A DNA stretch of 51,609 nucleotides, from assembly GCF_000813425.1 (NCBI RefSeq), contig NZ_JWIB01000022.1, positions 1 through 51,609 on the forward strand. The letters are read 5' to 3'. How positions within the stretch are numbered: position 1 is the first letter of the stretch; every line of letters begins with the position of its first letter. Positions 26,112-34,089 of this stretch are shown one piece after another. The DNA comes from Sporosarcina sp. ZBG7A. Its GTDB lineage: Bacteria > Bacillota > Bacilli > Bacillales_A > Planococcaceae. A program made the translations under genes and the position numbers. A model generated the notes under the pieces. The model saw only the letters and a list, made by a program, of their open reading frames with translations. It was not told the DNA's origin and ran no database searches.

Positions 26112-27191
26112 TTATGGCAATTTAACAGTAAGCGTCAAGTTGAAGTCCACTCCGAATGCTGCATCTCCAGTGTTAGCTAGAAGACGGACTGGAACGTTCT
26201 TTGCAGACATTTGACCTTCTGAGACAGTCGATGTGTCCATTAAGTCGGTAAGTTGCTTTTCGATCGCTTTCTTTGCAGCTGCATGATCTTTTATGACGTT
26301 TACAGGTGCGTTGTTACCGATTTTAATACCCGTTACACCGATACTTGGAAGTTTGTCAGAGAAGATCCCTGTTCCCTTCAACGCATCCACTGCATCCGGT
26401 GAGTTTGCAGTAAGTGTTAACAAGTTTGAAGCTTTATCGAACTTCGATGTTGCTACGATATTTCCGTTTGCATCTTTGAAATCTTCGTTCTTTTCAACGA
26501 TTGCAAGGATATCTTTACGCATCTGCTCTGTCGCATTATCCGCTTTTGCTACGTACTGCTCTGCGCGAATGATGAACGTAGAGAACTCTCCGCGGCCAAC
26601 CCCTTTGTCAGGAGCGTATACGGATGAAGATTTACCTGTCGTAATGCCGGTTGCAAAAAGTGGCAATACATACTTCGCATACCATTTGCTTGCTTTAACA
26701 TCGACAAATGGGTTATCAGTAGCGTGTAAATCATTAAGCCCATAAGCACTCACGAGGAACTTTGAGATTTCAGCACGAGTCAAACCTTGGTCTGGACGGA
26801 AAGAGCCATCAGAGAATCCATCGATTACTCCTTCAGCCTTAAGTGCAGCGACTGCACCGTAGTACCACTTGCCAGACTTCACATCCGTGAATCCAGGGTT
26901 TTTAACATTTTTCGTATCCAGTTTAAGTGACTTAGCGAGCATTTGTGCTGCTTCTCCACGCTTCAGCTCAGTCAATGGACGGAAAGTACCGTCAGTGAAT
27001 CCAGTTACAACACCTCGTTCAGCGAGTGCATGAATTGCACTTGCGTGTGGAGTTTTTGAGCTTACATCTTTGAAGCTGACTGTTGCTGCATCTGCTGTTT
27101 GAGCAGGTACTGCTGCTACGATTGCACTTGATGCCACTGCAGCTGACAAAACAGCCATGTACGTATTACGTGCGGTTGTACGTTTCTTCAT
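26112..27191 (-). CDS. SLH-domain surface protein
   Basis: A 359-residue exported protein: signal peptide about 1-36 (twin basic start MKKRTTARN, hydrophobic core, AAVPAQTADAA), and three SLH repeats at about 37-80, 97-140 and 158-205. The SLH motifs KRGE, TRAE and GRGE include the classical TRAE. The C-terminal about 150 residues (from NATEQM) form an alpha/beta domain ending FNLTLTVKLP that is unrelated to the domain of the 1.4-6.1 kb quartet. GGAGGG precedes ATG 27191. The C-domain has alternating Lys/Ala helices and a strand-rich end and is not one I recognise. The seventh SLH protein in the window. Confidence 0.83.
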   Translation of the reverse strand: MKKRTTARNTYMAVLSAAVASSAIVAAVPAQTADAATVSFKDVSSKTPHASAIHALAERGVVTGFTDGTFRPLTELKRGEAAQMLAKSLKLDTKNVKNPGFTDVKSGKWYYGAVAALKAEGVIDGFSDGSFRPDQGLTRAEISKFLVSAYGLNDLHATDNPFVDVKASKWYAKYVLPLFATGITTGKSSSVYAPDKGVGRGEFSTFIIRAEQYVAKADNATEQMRKDILAIVEKNEDFKDANGNIVATSKFDKASNLLTLTANSPDAVDALKGTGIFSDKLPSIGVTGIKIGNNAPVNVIKDHAAAKKAIEKQLTDLMDTSTVSEGQMSAKNVPVRLLANTGDAAFGVDFNLTLTVKLP

Positions 27192-27319
27192 GAAATCCCT
27201 CCAAAAGTTAAGTAGTAGTGCCTATCATTGGTAAATCCTTCATTCTTTCAAACTATAACACAATTTAATTACAGTTGTGTAGCTAATTTGCAGAATCTTT
27301 CCCGAACATAAAAAACGGG

Positions 27320-28123
27320 TTACTGCAAGAATGTATGAATGATGGCATCTGACCAGACTTTGACACCACGTGTAGAAAGTTGCCGTTCCTTGTCTACATA
27401 ATCCAATAACTCCGGTGAAGAGGTGGATGGCCAATCAGACCAATGGTTGATATACAGCAAGTTTTTCGACTTCGTGAATTTCTCAAGCGACTGGATTTGA
27501 GTCTGGTAATAATTCGCTTCATAAATCGGCTGCGGTGGTGTGACGATGAATGCAACCTGTTCATTCCCTTGCTTGGCACTCGCTTGCACCGTTAACAAAT
27601 CACGTTGTTCTTGCTCGATTACGACTTCGCCATTGTTGTTCAATGTGAAAGGTTCATACAAGACGATGTCATATCCTGGTGACCAGTCGATGTTGGGCAA
27701 CCCTTGTTTTATAAACTCGCTGGAAGTGAGATCAGCTGTCACCGCATCGACAGTCACAAAATTGCCGAATGCTTCCGAAAGAGTGGTTGCGAATCGCTCG
27801 GCGACTGGACCGATGGAGTCAGATCCGATTACGAGAACATTTACGTGTTCACCGGCTGAAAATTTCTTTGTGAACTGTTCTTTTACGCGAGCATCCAACG
27901 TTGCGCTCAAAGCATCGATTTTCGGAACTTCCTTTTGAACCTCTTGTGAAGGTGTGGAAGGATCTTCAGTAGAATTGTCGTTATCGGTTTCTTTCACGAT
28001 AGTGGTACTCGACTTGGATTCTGCCGCCTCGTGCACTTTGTTTTTCCAGACGGATGCACTATAGAACAGACCGGTCGCACATAGTATTGATAATAGGAGT
28101 AAAACGCCAACGCCTTTTTTCAT
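27320..28123 (-). CDS. Secreted SGNH/GDSL-like hydrolase protein
   Basis: A 267-residue protein with an N-terminal membrane helix or signal anchor (about 3-22), a Ser/Thr/Glu/Asp-rich linker (about 35-70) and a domain from about 75. It resembles the SGNH fold, with VLVIGSDSIG as block I (candidate nucleophile Ser in GSDS). Near the end DKERQLSTRGVKVWSDAI stands where the catalytic Asp-x-x-His normally lies, and the histidine is not in its usual place. Activity is therefore uncertain. ATG 28123 follows AAAGGAG; an upstream TTG is inside that region. It is divergent from the exopolysaccharide operon with facing promoters, so polysaccharide deacetylation or esterase work is plausible. Confidence 0.68.
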   Translation of the reverse strand: MKKGVGVLLLLSILCATGLFYSASVWKNKVHEAAESKSSTTIVKETDNDNSTEDPSTPSQEVQKEVPKIDALSATLDARVKEQFTKKFSAGEHVNVLVIGSDSIGPVAERFATTLSEAFGNFVTVDAVTADLTSSEFIKQGLPNIDWSPGYDIVLYEPFTLNNNGEVVIEQEQRDLLTVQASAKQGNEQVAFIVTPPQPIYEANYYQTQIQSLEKFTKSKNLLYINHWSDWPSTSSPELLDYVDKERQLSTRGVKVWSDAIIHTFLQ

Positions 28124-28158
28124 AAGGGCTCCTTTCAAATGATTAGTAGAATAGACTT

Positions 28159-28167
28159 ACTATAGCA
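28159..28167 (-). promoter_or_regulatory. Extended -10 promoter of SGNH-like gene
   Basis: The minus strand reads TGCTATAGT, 36 bp before the start codon. It faces the exopolysaccharide promoter 40 bp away. Confidence 0.4.
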
Positions 28168-28206
28168 TGATTTTCAGGAAACAATGTACCAAATTTTTTC
28201 ACAATA

Positions 28207-28215
28207 TGCTATACT
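28207..28215 (+). promoter_or_regulatory. Promoter of exopolysaccharide operon, extended -10
   Basis: TGCTATACT (TATACT at 28210-28215) lies 46 bp before the first gene, with no clear -35. The close divergent arrangement with the SGNH-like gene could let one regulator act on both. Confidence 0.5.
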
Positions 28216-28261
28216 GTTGCAAGATTTGACATTCAATTCGAAAAGGGGAACCTAGGACTTC

Positions 28262-28984
28262 ATGGAAGAGACTATCAGTTTACAAGAGTTACTGAACGTA
28301 TTGAAGAAACGGCTGATCATGATTGTTGCAATCGCCATTCTTGCGATTACCGTTGCAGGTGTCGTCAGCTATTTAGTGTTGACGCCTATCTATCAATCTT
28401 CTACACAAATCCTTGTCAACCAAGATAAGGTAGAGCAGCAACCCTTCAATTCTCAAGACATACAGACGGACTTGCAGCTCATCAATACATATAACGTCAT
28501 TATTAAAAGTCCTGCCATTTTGTCCATTGTCATCGAAAAACTCGATATGGACACAACGCCTTCACAGCTTACTGAACAGATTACTGTAGACAGTGCCCAA
28601 AACTCGCAAGTGATCAACATCAGCGTCACAGACACCGAGCCGTATAAAGCCGTGGACATTGCGAATACGACAGGAGAAGTGTTCCAAGAGGAAATTCAGA
28701 AGCTAATGAAAGTGGACAACGTCAATATCTTATCACCAGCGGAACTGTCGGAGAACCCGAAACCGTTGAAGCCTAATCCGAAACTAAATATGGCGATCGG
28801 TGCTGTTGTCGGTCTCATGATCGGTGTAGGAATTGCATTTTTACTGGAGTACTTGGATACGACCATTAAAAATGAAACAGACGCAGAAGAATTGCTCGGA
28901 CTTCCGATACTCGGGCTCGTCAGTCCGATTTCTGAAAAGGAATTGCCGACACCTGCTTCGAGACAGCGAAGGAAGAAGAGGTGA
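28262..28984 (+). CDS. Wzz-type chain-length modulator of tyrosine kinase
   Basis: A 240-residue membrane protein of the YveK/EpsA/CapA modulator family. It couples polymer length control to the separate cytoplasmic kinase in Gram-positives. Helix 1 is at about 20-40 and helix 2 at about 177-197; the outer Wzz domain lies between, with the conserved LxPNPKLNMA block (KPLKPNPKLN) just before helix 2. The short positively charged tail (RQRRKKR) inside the cell is where kinase contact is expected. GAAAAGGGG lies upstream of ATG 28262 at rather long spacing. The first gene of the polysaccharide operon, with the kinase beginning 5 bp after it. Confidence 0.9.
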   Translation: MEETISLQELLNVLKKRLIMIVAIAILAITVAGVVSYLVLTPIYQSSTQILVNQDKVEQQPFNSQDIQTDLQLINTYNVIIKSPAILSIVIEKLDMDTTPSQLTEQITVDSAQNSQVINISVTDTEPYKAVDIANTTGEVFQEEIQKLMKVDNVNILSPAELSENPKPLKPNPKLNMAIGAVVGLMIGVGIAFLLEYLDTTIKNETDAEELLGLPILGLVSPISEKELPTPASRQRRKKR

Positions 28985-28989
28985 CTTAA

Positions 28990-29694
28990 ATGTTTAAGAA
29001 AAAGAAAAAGCCATTGCAATCAGCGGCTCGTAAACTCATTACAGTTGATAATACAAAATCGATTATTTCAGAGCAATATCGAACAATCCGTACGAATATT
29101 CACTTCTCCACAGCTGACAGTGAATTGCAAAGTATTTTGCTGACATCTTCTTCACCGAGTGAAGGGAAGTCTACGAGTGCTGCCAATATCGCCGTCGTCT
29201 TTGCCCAAGAAGGAAGAAAAGTGTTACTGATTGACGCGGATATGCGGAAACCGACGATGCACCATACGTTCCATTTGAACAATGGGACAGGTCTGTCATC
29301 CGTGCTCACGAGGCAGTCGGTGGTGGCGGATGTGATTCATGACAGCGGAATCGTAAACTTACAAGTGATGCCGTGCGGTCCGATTCCACCGAATCCCGCC
29401 GAACTGATTGGCTCGAAAGCGATGAAGGCACTCATTGAGCAATTAAAGCAAGACTTCGACTTACTTGTTTTCGACGCACCTCCATTGTTGTCTGTCGCAG
29501 ATGCACAGATTCTGTCTAATGAATGCGACGGCACGATTTTGGTGGTCAATACTGGATCTACTGAGAAGGATAGTGCTGTGAAAGCGAAAGAGACGTTACT
29601 GTCTGCCAACGCACGCATCCTCGGTGTGTTGATGAATAACTACACACTCGCGAAAGATCATTATTACTACCAATACTACGGCACCGCAGAGTAA
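28990..29694 (+). CDS. BY-type tyrosine kinase of exopolysaccharide locus
   Basis: A 234-residue bacterial tyrosine kinase (CpsD/CapB/YwqD/EpsB type) that autophosphorylates a C-terminal tyrosine cluster and controls polymer export with its membrane modulator. Walker A SSPSEGKST is at about 53-61, Walker A' LLIDADMRKP at about 82-91 and Walker B LLVFDAPP at about 158-165. The tail DHYYYQYYGTAE holds five tyrosines. The N-terminal KKKKK stretch is the usual start. Partner of the preceding modulator; substrate of the PHP phosphatase at 29958. Known targets in Bacillus include UDP-glucose dehydrogenases, and a nucleotide-sugar dehydrogenase is encoded further down this locus. Confidence 0.92.
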   Translation: MFKKKKKPLQSAARKLITVDNTKSIISEQYRTIRTNIHFSTADSELQSILLTSSSPSEGKSTSAANIAVVFAQEGRKVLLIDADMRKPTMHHTFHLNNGTGLSSVLTRQSVVADVIHDSGIVNLQVMPCGPIPPNPAELIGSKAMKALIEQLKQDFDLLVFDAPPLLSVADAQILSNECDGTILVVNTGSTEKDSAVKAKETLLSANARILGVLMNNYTLAKDHYYYQYYGTAE

Positions 29695-29720
29695 GAAGGC
29701 CAAGTGCCTTCTTGCTCTTT
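29693..29720 (+). terminator. Hairpin and T tract after kinase gene
   Basis: AAGAAGGC (29693-29700) pairs with GCCTTCTT (29706-29713), followed by GCTCTTTTTTC. It is probably a partial terminator that would separate the first two genes from the rest. Confidence 0.65.
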
Positions 29721-29791
29721 TTTCTTCTTTTCTTCTTTTCAACTATTTCTAAAGTATATTATTGAGTGTCAGTTACCACGTTATACGATAT

Positions 29792-29934
29792 CCGTTGATC
29801 GAAGTGGAAGGCGGCGACTCCTGCGGAATAAGCGAAGATCGAAGACCCCGCAGGGAGCGAAGCGAACGAGGAGGCTGAGATCAAGCCCGCGGAAAGCGTC
29901 CGCCTGCAACGCAGATCGACACCGTCAACTATTC
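29792..29934. repeat. Dispersed structured repeat, full copy
   Basis: A GC-rich 143-bp element between kinase and phosphatase genes. Ends are imperfectly inverted (CCGTTGATC...AGGCGG against the complement of CCGCCTGCAACGCAGATCGAC). Inside, TCCTGCGG can pair with CCGCAGGG. It carries the block GAGGAGGCTGAGATCAAGCC. Copies with the same block order exist at 8662 and (short) 24006. It resembles, by pattern, the small non-coding repeats seen across Bacillaceae genomes. Confidence 0.8.
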
Positions 29935-29957
29935 AATAACGAAGGAGGAATATCCAG

Positions 29958-30722
29958 ATGATTGACATACATATGCACATTTTGTTTGGTGTGGATGATG
30001 GGCCGAAAACGATTGAGGAGACGATGCGGATTCTTGAGATTGCGCATGGTGAAGGGGTTACGGATATTATTTCAACTTCTCATGCGTTGCATCCTCAATA
30101 TCATGTGGCGGTGGATGAGGTGCGAAGCCAAGTTCGTTTATTGAATGACATTATTGAAAGTTCAAGTATTGGAATCACATTGCATAGTGGACATGAAATA
30201 AGGCTTGTCGAAGATCTGGTGGGAAAGCTCAAAGAGAAAACTGTGTTGACGATGGCGGATTCTCAATACTTATTGTTAGAGCTTCCGTCTGGGACTGTTC
30301 CTGCTTATACAACAACTATAATTAGTCAGCTACTGTCAGAAGGAGTCACACCGGTAATTGCGCATCCTGAACGAAATCGAGGGATTGCAGAAAAACCGGA
30401 ACGTTTAGAACGGCTTGTACGTGCAGGAGCACTTGCACAAATTACTGCCGGAAGTGTGGCGGGAACATTCGGAAAAAACATTCAAAAACTATCGCTCCAG
30501 CTAATTGAAGCGAACCTGATTCATCTATATGGGTCAGACGCTCATAATACGACGGTCCGTCCACCACTATTCGAAAAAGGGCTTGAGGTATTGGAAAAGA
30601 AGAGGCTAGGGGAGTACGCGGACTTAGTATTAGAGAACAACGATCGACTGCTGAAAAATGAAAGATTGACTATTCTTGATACGGAAGGCCTAGTAAAACA
30701 GAAAAAATGGTGGTTCTTCTGA
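29958..30722 (+). CDS. PHP-type tyrosine-protein phosphatase (YwqE/CpsB family)
   Basis: A 254-residue manganese-type PHP phosphatase that removes phosphate from the BY kinase and its targets. Metal ligands are seen in MIDIHMHILFGVDDGP at the start, with HSGHE near 79-83, HPERN near 136-140, and GSDAHN near 194-199. The length equals Bacillus YwqE. AAGGAGGAA lies 8-9 nt before ATG 29958. It is the third member of the modulator-kinase-phosphatase set, but separated from the kinase by a hairpin and a repeat element, so its expression may differ. Confidence 0.92.
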   Translation: MIDIHMHILFGVDDGPKTIEETMRILEIAHGEGVTDIISTSHALHPQYHVAVDEVRSQVRLLNDIIESSSIGITLHSGHEIRLVEDLVGKLKEKTVLTMADSQYLLLELPSGTVPAYTTTIISQLLSEGVTPVIAHPERNRGIAEKPERLERLVRAGALAQITAGSVAGTFGKNIQKLSLQLIEANLIHLYGSDAHNTTVRPPLFEKGLEVLEKKRLGEYADLVLENNDRLLKNERLTILDTEGLVKQKKWWFF

Positions 30723-30957
30723 TGGGATGCTACCTAATGCTCTGGAATCTAGAAAATTCACTTTTTGGTTGGAATTAGCTTATGTAGAAAGCTTGTCAAA
30801 AGTAGGTGGAACTACATGGATTGTGAAGAAAATATGAGGTAATTGTGTAGGCATTTTGTCGAAAGGTTGGACTTTCCATGGATATCCCTGGAGCTGCGTG
30901 CTAAAATTAGGAAGGAATCAAATTTTTTTACCACAACTCGAAGGAGAGTGGCAGCGT
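30723..30957 (+). promoter_or_regulatory. 235-bp untranslated leader before PglF-like gene
   Basis: No convincing gene. It contains TCCATGGATATCCCTGGA (30875-30892), an 18-bp palindrome with one mismatched pair, and a T-run region just before the Shine-Dalgarno. The same reading frame as the next gene is open back to 30856, but codons there look non-coding and a good ribosome binding site lies at 30941. In B. subtilis the EAR antitermination RNA lies inside the eps operon near epsC; this leader is in a comparable place, but I cannot confirm EAR by eye. Confidence 0.4.
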
Positions 30958-32790
30958 GTGACCATGAAGAGAAGAATGACGATGCTGTTCGCGCTAGACA
31001 CAATTATTGTACTATCATCCATTTTCTTTGGATATTTCATATTAAAACCGGATTTTCACGTGTTCACAAAAGAAGTGGTGATCGCAAGTGCCATATCCAT
31101 CGCAATTGCACATCACTTTTTTGCATGGCGTTATGGACTGTATCGGAAAGTATGGTCGTATGCGTCAATTGGGGAATTGGAGGCAATCTTTAAAGCTATT
31201 ACACTATCAATTTTTGTCGTGATGGGTGTGCAACTGGTGATGACCCAGCACATAAACATGAGAGCTTTGTTCCTCACATGGATGCTACACTTGTTGTTAA
31301 TCGGTGGGTCGAGACTTTCTTGGCGTGTTGTACGGGATAGCATGATTAAGAATAATTCAGAGTCCATGAGACAAACACTCATTATCGGAGCAGGACAAGC
31401 CGGTACGATAGTCGTTCGTCAAATGGCGAACAATCCGGACTCGGGTATGAAACCTGTCGCGTTTCTGGATGACGATCGACGGAAGCAAGGTCTTGAAATT
31501 CACGGCGTGTCGATTATCGGAGGCACGAAAAACATCGAAGACTATGTCCGCGACAATGAGATTGATAAGATTGTGATCGCGATTCCTTCTATGCCTAAGT
31601 CTGAAATGACGAAACTCATTCAGCGATGTGTCAAGACTGGCGTCAAAACACAAACTATTCCAAGGATTGAAGATTTAATGACTGGGAAAGTATCTGTATC
31701 GGATATGCAAGATGTGAAAATCGAAGACTTGCTCGGTCGTGATGAAGTGAAACTCGATATGGAAGCGATCGAAAGCAAACTCACTGGCAAAACAATTATG
31801 ATCACAGGAGCTGGCGGCTCCATCGGATCGGAAATTTGCCGGCAAGTGAGTAAGTTCAATCCAAGTAAACTTGTTCTCGTAGGACACGGTGAGAACTCCA
31901 TCTACTTGATAGAACGTGAGCTGAAAGAAAAAGTTGCAGGATCGATTGAACTAGTTGCAGTGATTGCCGATGTACAAGACCGTAAACGCATCTTCGATAT
32001 CGTTGAAGAGCATGCACCCCATGTCATCTACCATGCGGCGGCACACAAACACGTGCCTCTTATGGAAGCGAATCCAAGAGAAGCGGTCAAAAATAACATC
32101 TTCGGAACAAAAAATGTAGCAGAAGCAGCAGATACATATGGCGTTCCACATTTCGTCTTAGTATCGACAGACAAAGCCGTTAATCCGCCAAACGTGATGG
32201 GGGCAACGAAGCGCTTTGCTGAAATGATCATTCAGAACTTGGCACGCAATAGCCAAACGAAGTTCGCTGCGGTGCGCTTCGGGAATGTGCTTGGCTCTAG
32301 AGGAAGCGTTATCCCGTTATTCAAACATCAGATTAAACAAGGTGGTCCCGTGACGGTAACAGATCCTAAAATGACTCGGTACTTCATGACAATTCCTGAG
32401 GCATCACGATTAGTGATTCAAGCAGGGACACTGGCGCGTGGAGGGGAAGTATTCGTCCTCGATATGGGAGAACCGGTTAAGATTGTGGATTTAGCGAAGA
32501 ACTTGATCAGACTATCAGGGTATCAAGATGGTGAAATTGAAATCAAGTATTCTGGTATCCGACCGGGAGAGAAGCTCTATGAAGAGCTTATGAATCCGAA
32601 TGAACGGCAGAGTGAGTATGTGTTTCCTAAGATTTATATTGGGAAGGCGACTCCGATTACGGCACTGGAGTTGCAGTATGTGTTGGATAAGCTTCCTGAG
32701 ATGGCTATACAAGAGATGAAAGAGACATTGATTGGATTGGCGAATCGGAAGTTAGTGGAGTTGGATGCTGAGAAGTTGACGATGGCTTAA
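30958..32790 (+). CDS. Membrane UDP-GlcNAc 4,6-dehydratase (PglF/EpsC/CapD-like)
   Basis: A 610-residue nucleoside-diphosphate-sugar dehydratase, the first step towards UDP-bacillosamine-type sugars. Four N-terminal helices (about 10-115) are followed by a first Rossmann-like domain with GAGQAGT (about 143-149). The catalytic domain has GAGGSIGSEICRQV (about 282-295). STDKAVNPPNVMGATKR (about 400-416) has Met in place of the classical Tyr (M-x3-K), as in the PglF/FlaA1 long-chain group. GTG 30958 is used because AAGGAGA precedes it by 10 nt. It is grouped with matching aminotransferase, acetyltransferase and phosphosugar transferase genes downstream. Confidence 0.88.
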   Translation: MTMKRRMTMLFALDTIIVLSSIFFGYFILKPDFHVFTKEVVIASAISIAIAHHFFAWRYGLYRKVWSYASIGELEAIFKAITLSIFVVMGVQLVMTQHINMRALFLTWMLHLLLIGGSRLSWRVVRDSMIKNNSESMRQTLIIGAGQAGTIVVRQMANNPDSGMKPVAFLDDDRRKQGLEIHGVSIIGGTKNIEDYVRDNEIDKIVIAIPSMPKSEMTKLIQRCVKTGVKTQTIPRIEDLMTGKVSVSDMQDVKIEDLLGRDEVKLDMEAIESKLTGKTIMITGAGGSIGSEICRQVSKFNPSKLVLVGHGENSIYLIERELKEKVAGSIELVAVIADVQDRKRIFDIVEEHAPHVIYHAAAHKHVPLMEANPREAVKNNIFGTKNVAEAADTYGVPHFVLVSTDKAVNPPNVMGATKRFAEMIIQNLARNSQTKFAAVRFGNVLGSRGSVIPLFKHQIKQGGPVTVTDPKMTRYFMTIPEASRLVIQAGTLARGGEVFVLDMGEPVKIVDLAKNLIRLSGYQDGEIEIKYSGIRPGEKLYEELMNPNERQSEYVFPKIYIGKATPITALELQYVLDKLPEMAIQEMKETLIGLANRKLVELDAEKLTMA

Positions 32791-32814
32791 TAGCATACAA
32801 TATTAATAAACTAA

Positions 32815-32932
32815 ATCTTTGAAAGGAGGTACATCACTCGATTAACCGATAGAAGTGTTCGATCAACTCTATCGACCTATTGCAAAATCTGTTAAAAGCT
32901 TTAGGTATTGAGATGTTGCACCTCTTTTTTAT
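32815..32932 (+). promoter_or_regulatory. Structured leader with terminator-like end
   Basis: Upstream of the aminotransferase gene, AAAGGAGGTACATC (about 32822-32835) can pair with GATGTTGCACCTCTTTT (32912-32928), which runs into TTTTTTAT. A nested CGATAGAAGT/ACTCTATCG hairpin lies inside (about 32847-32873). It looks like an attenuator or a partial terminator between the PglF-like gene and the rest of the operon. Confidence 0.4.
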
Positions 32933-32973
32933 AAGGTAAATTAGTTCATAGTTCTGGAAAGGACGTCTTTAGA

Positions 32974-34089
32974 ATGAATGAGAAAATTTTTCTAGCCTCT
33001 CCTCATATGAGTGAAGAAGGATATGAAATGAAATACATACAAGAAGCATTTGATAAGAACTGGATTGCCCCATTAGGAGAGAATATTACAGAGTTTGAAA
33101 AAGAGCTTGCTGAACGGGTGAACGTGAAAGCAGCTGCAGCTCTATCATCAGGAACTGCTGCCATTCACTTAGCGCTAAAAGGGGCTGGAGTAGGTGAAGG
33201 GGATATTGTTTTTTGTCCAACTCTTACGTTCTCGGCTACTGCAAATCCAATCATTTATCAAAATTCGATACCAGTTTTTATAGATAGCGATGTTGAGACA
33301 TGGAATATGAGTCCGAAAGCTTTAGAAGAAGCTTTTGAAAAGTATCCGGAAGTTAAGGCAGTGCTGGTTGTTCATCTGTATGGTTTATCTGCAGATATGG
33401 ACAAGATTATGGAAATTTGTAAGAAGCATGATGTGGTGGTTATAGAGGATGCTGCAGAGTCCTTAGGTACTTACTATAAAGGACAGCTTACAGGGACTTT
33501 TGGGGATTATGGGATCTTCTCTTTTAATGGGAATAAAATCATTACTACTTCTGGCGGCGGGATGCTTGTTTCTAATAATGAAGAAAGAATTGCTAAGGCG
33601 AAGTTTTGGGCTACTCAATCTAGAGATCAAGCGAGGCATTATCAGCATAGTGAATTAGGGTTTAACTATCGGATGAGTAATGTGGTTGCTGGGATTGGTA
33701 GAGGGCAGCTTAAAGTATTAGATCAGAGAGTTGAAAAGAAGAGGTATATTTATGAGTTTTATAAGAGAGAGCTTGGTGGGCTTGAGGGTGTTGGGTTTAT
33801 GCCAAGTAATGAGTGGGATGAACCGAATTGTTGGCTGAGCTGTATAACGTTAAGTGGGAATGTACAACCAATTGATGTGATGGAGGCTCTCGAGAGGGAT
33901 AATATTGAGTCACGACCTGTTTGGAAGCCTATGCATTTGCAGCCGTTTTTTGAGGAATATGATTTTGTGGGTGATGGTGTTTCGGAGAGGTTGTTTGAGG
34001 ATGGGGTTTGTTTGCCGTCTGATACGAAAATGACTGATGGAGACCTGAATAGAATAGTTAAAATTATTAAAGGGTTATGGATAAAATAA
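32974..34089 (+). CDS. DegT/DnrJ/EryC1 aminotransferase (PglE/EpsN-like)
   Basis: A 371-residue PLP-dependent aminotransferase that adds the 4-amino group to the 4-keto sugar made by the PglF-like enzyme. ALSSGTAAIHLAL (about 55-67) binds cofactor phosphate, VIEDAAESLG (about 156-165) contains the PLP-ring Asp, and FSFNGNK (about 182-188) holds the Schiff-base Lys188. LGFNYRMSN follows as usual. Length and start (ATG after GGAAAGGA) fit. The next gene begins within its 3' end, showing translational coupling to the sugar transferase. Confidence 0.92.
   Translation: MNEKIFLASPHMSEEGYEMKYIQEAFDKNWIAPLGENITEFEKELAERVNVKAAAALSSGTAAIHLALKGAGVGEGDIVFCPTLTFSATANPIIYQNSIPVFIDSDVETWNMSPKALEEAFEKYPEVKAVLVVHLYGLSADMDKIMEICKKHDVVVIEDAAESLGTYYKGQLTGTFGDYGIFSFNGNKIITTSGGGMLVSNNEERIAKAKFWATQSRDQARHYQHSELGFNYRMSNVVAGIGRGQLKVLDQRVEKKRYIYEFYKRELGGLEGVGFMPSNEWDEPNCWLSCITLSGNVQPIDVMEALERDNIESRPVWKPMHLQPFFEEYDFVGDGVSERLFEDGVCLPSDTKMTDGDLNRIVKIIKGLWIK

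Noticed and set aside
30856..30957. N-terminal extension of the PglF-like protein
   Set aside because: The 34 extra codons look non-coding and a good Shine-Dalgarno lies just before GTG 30958.
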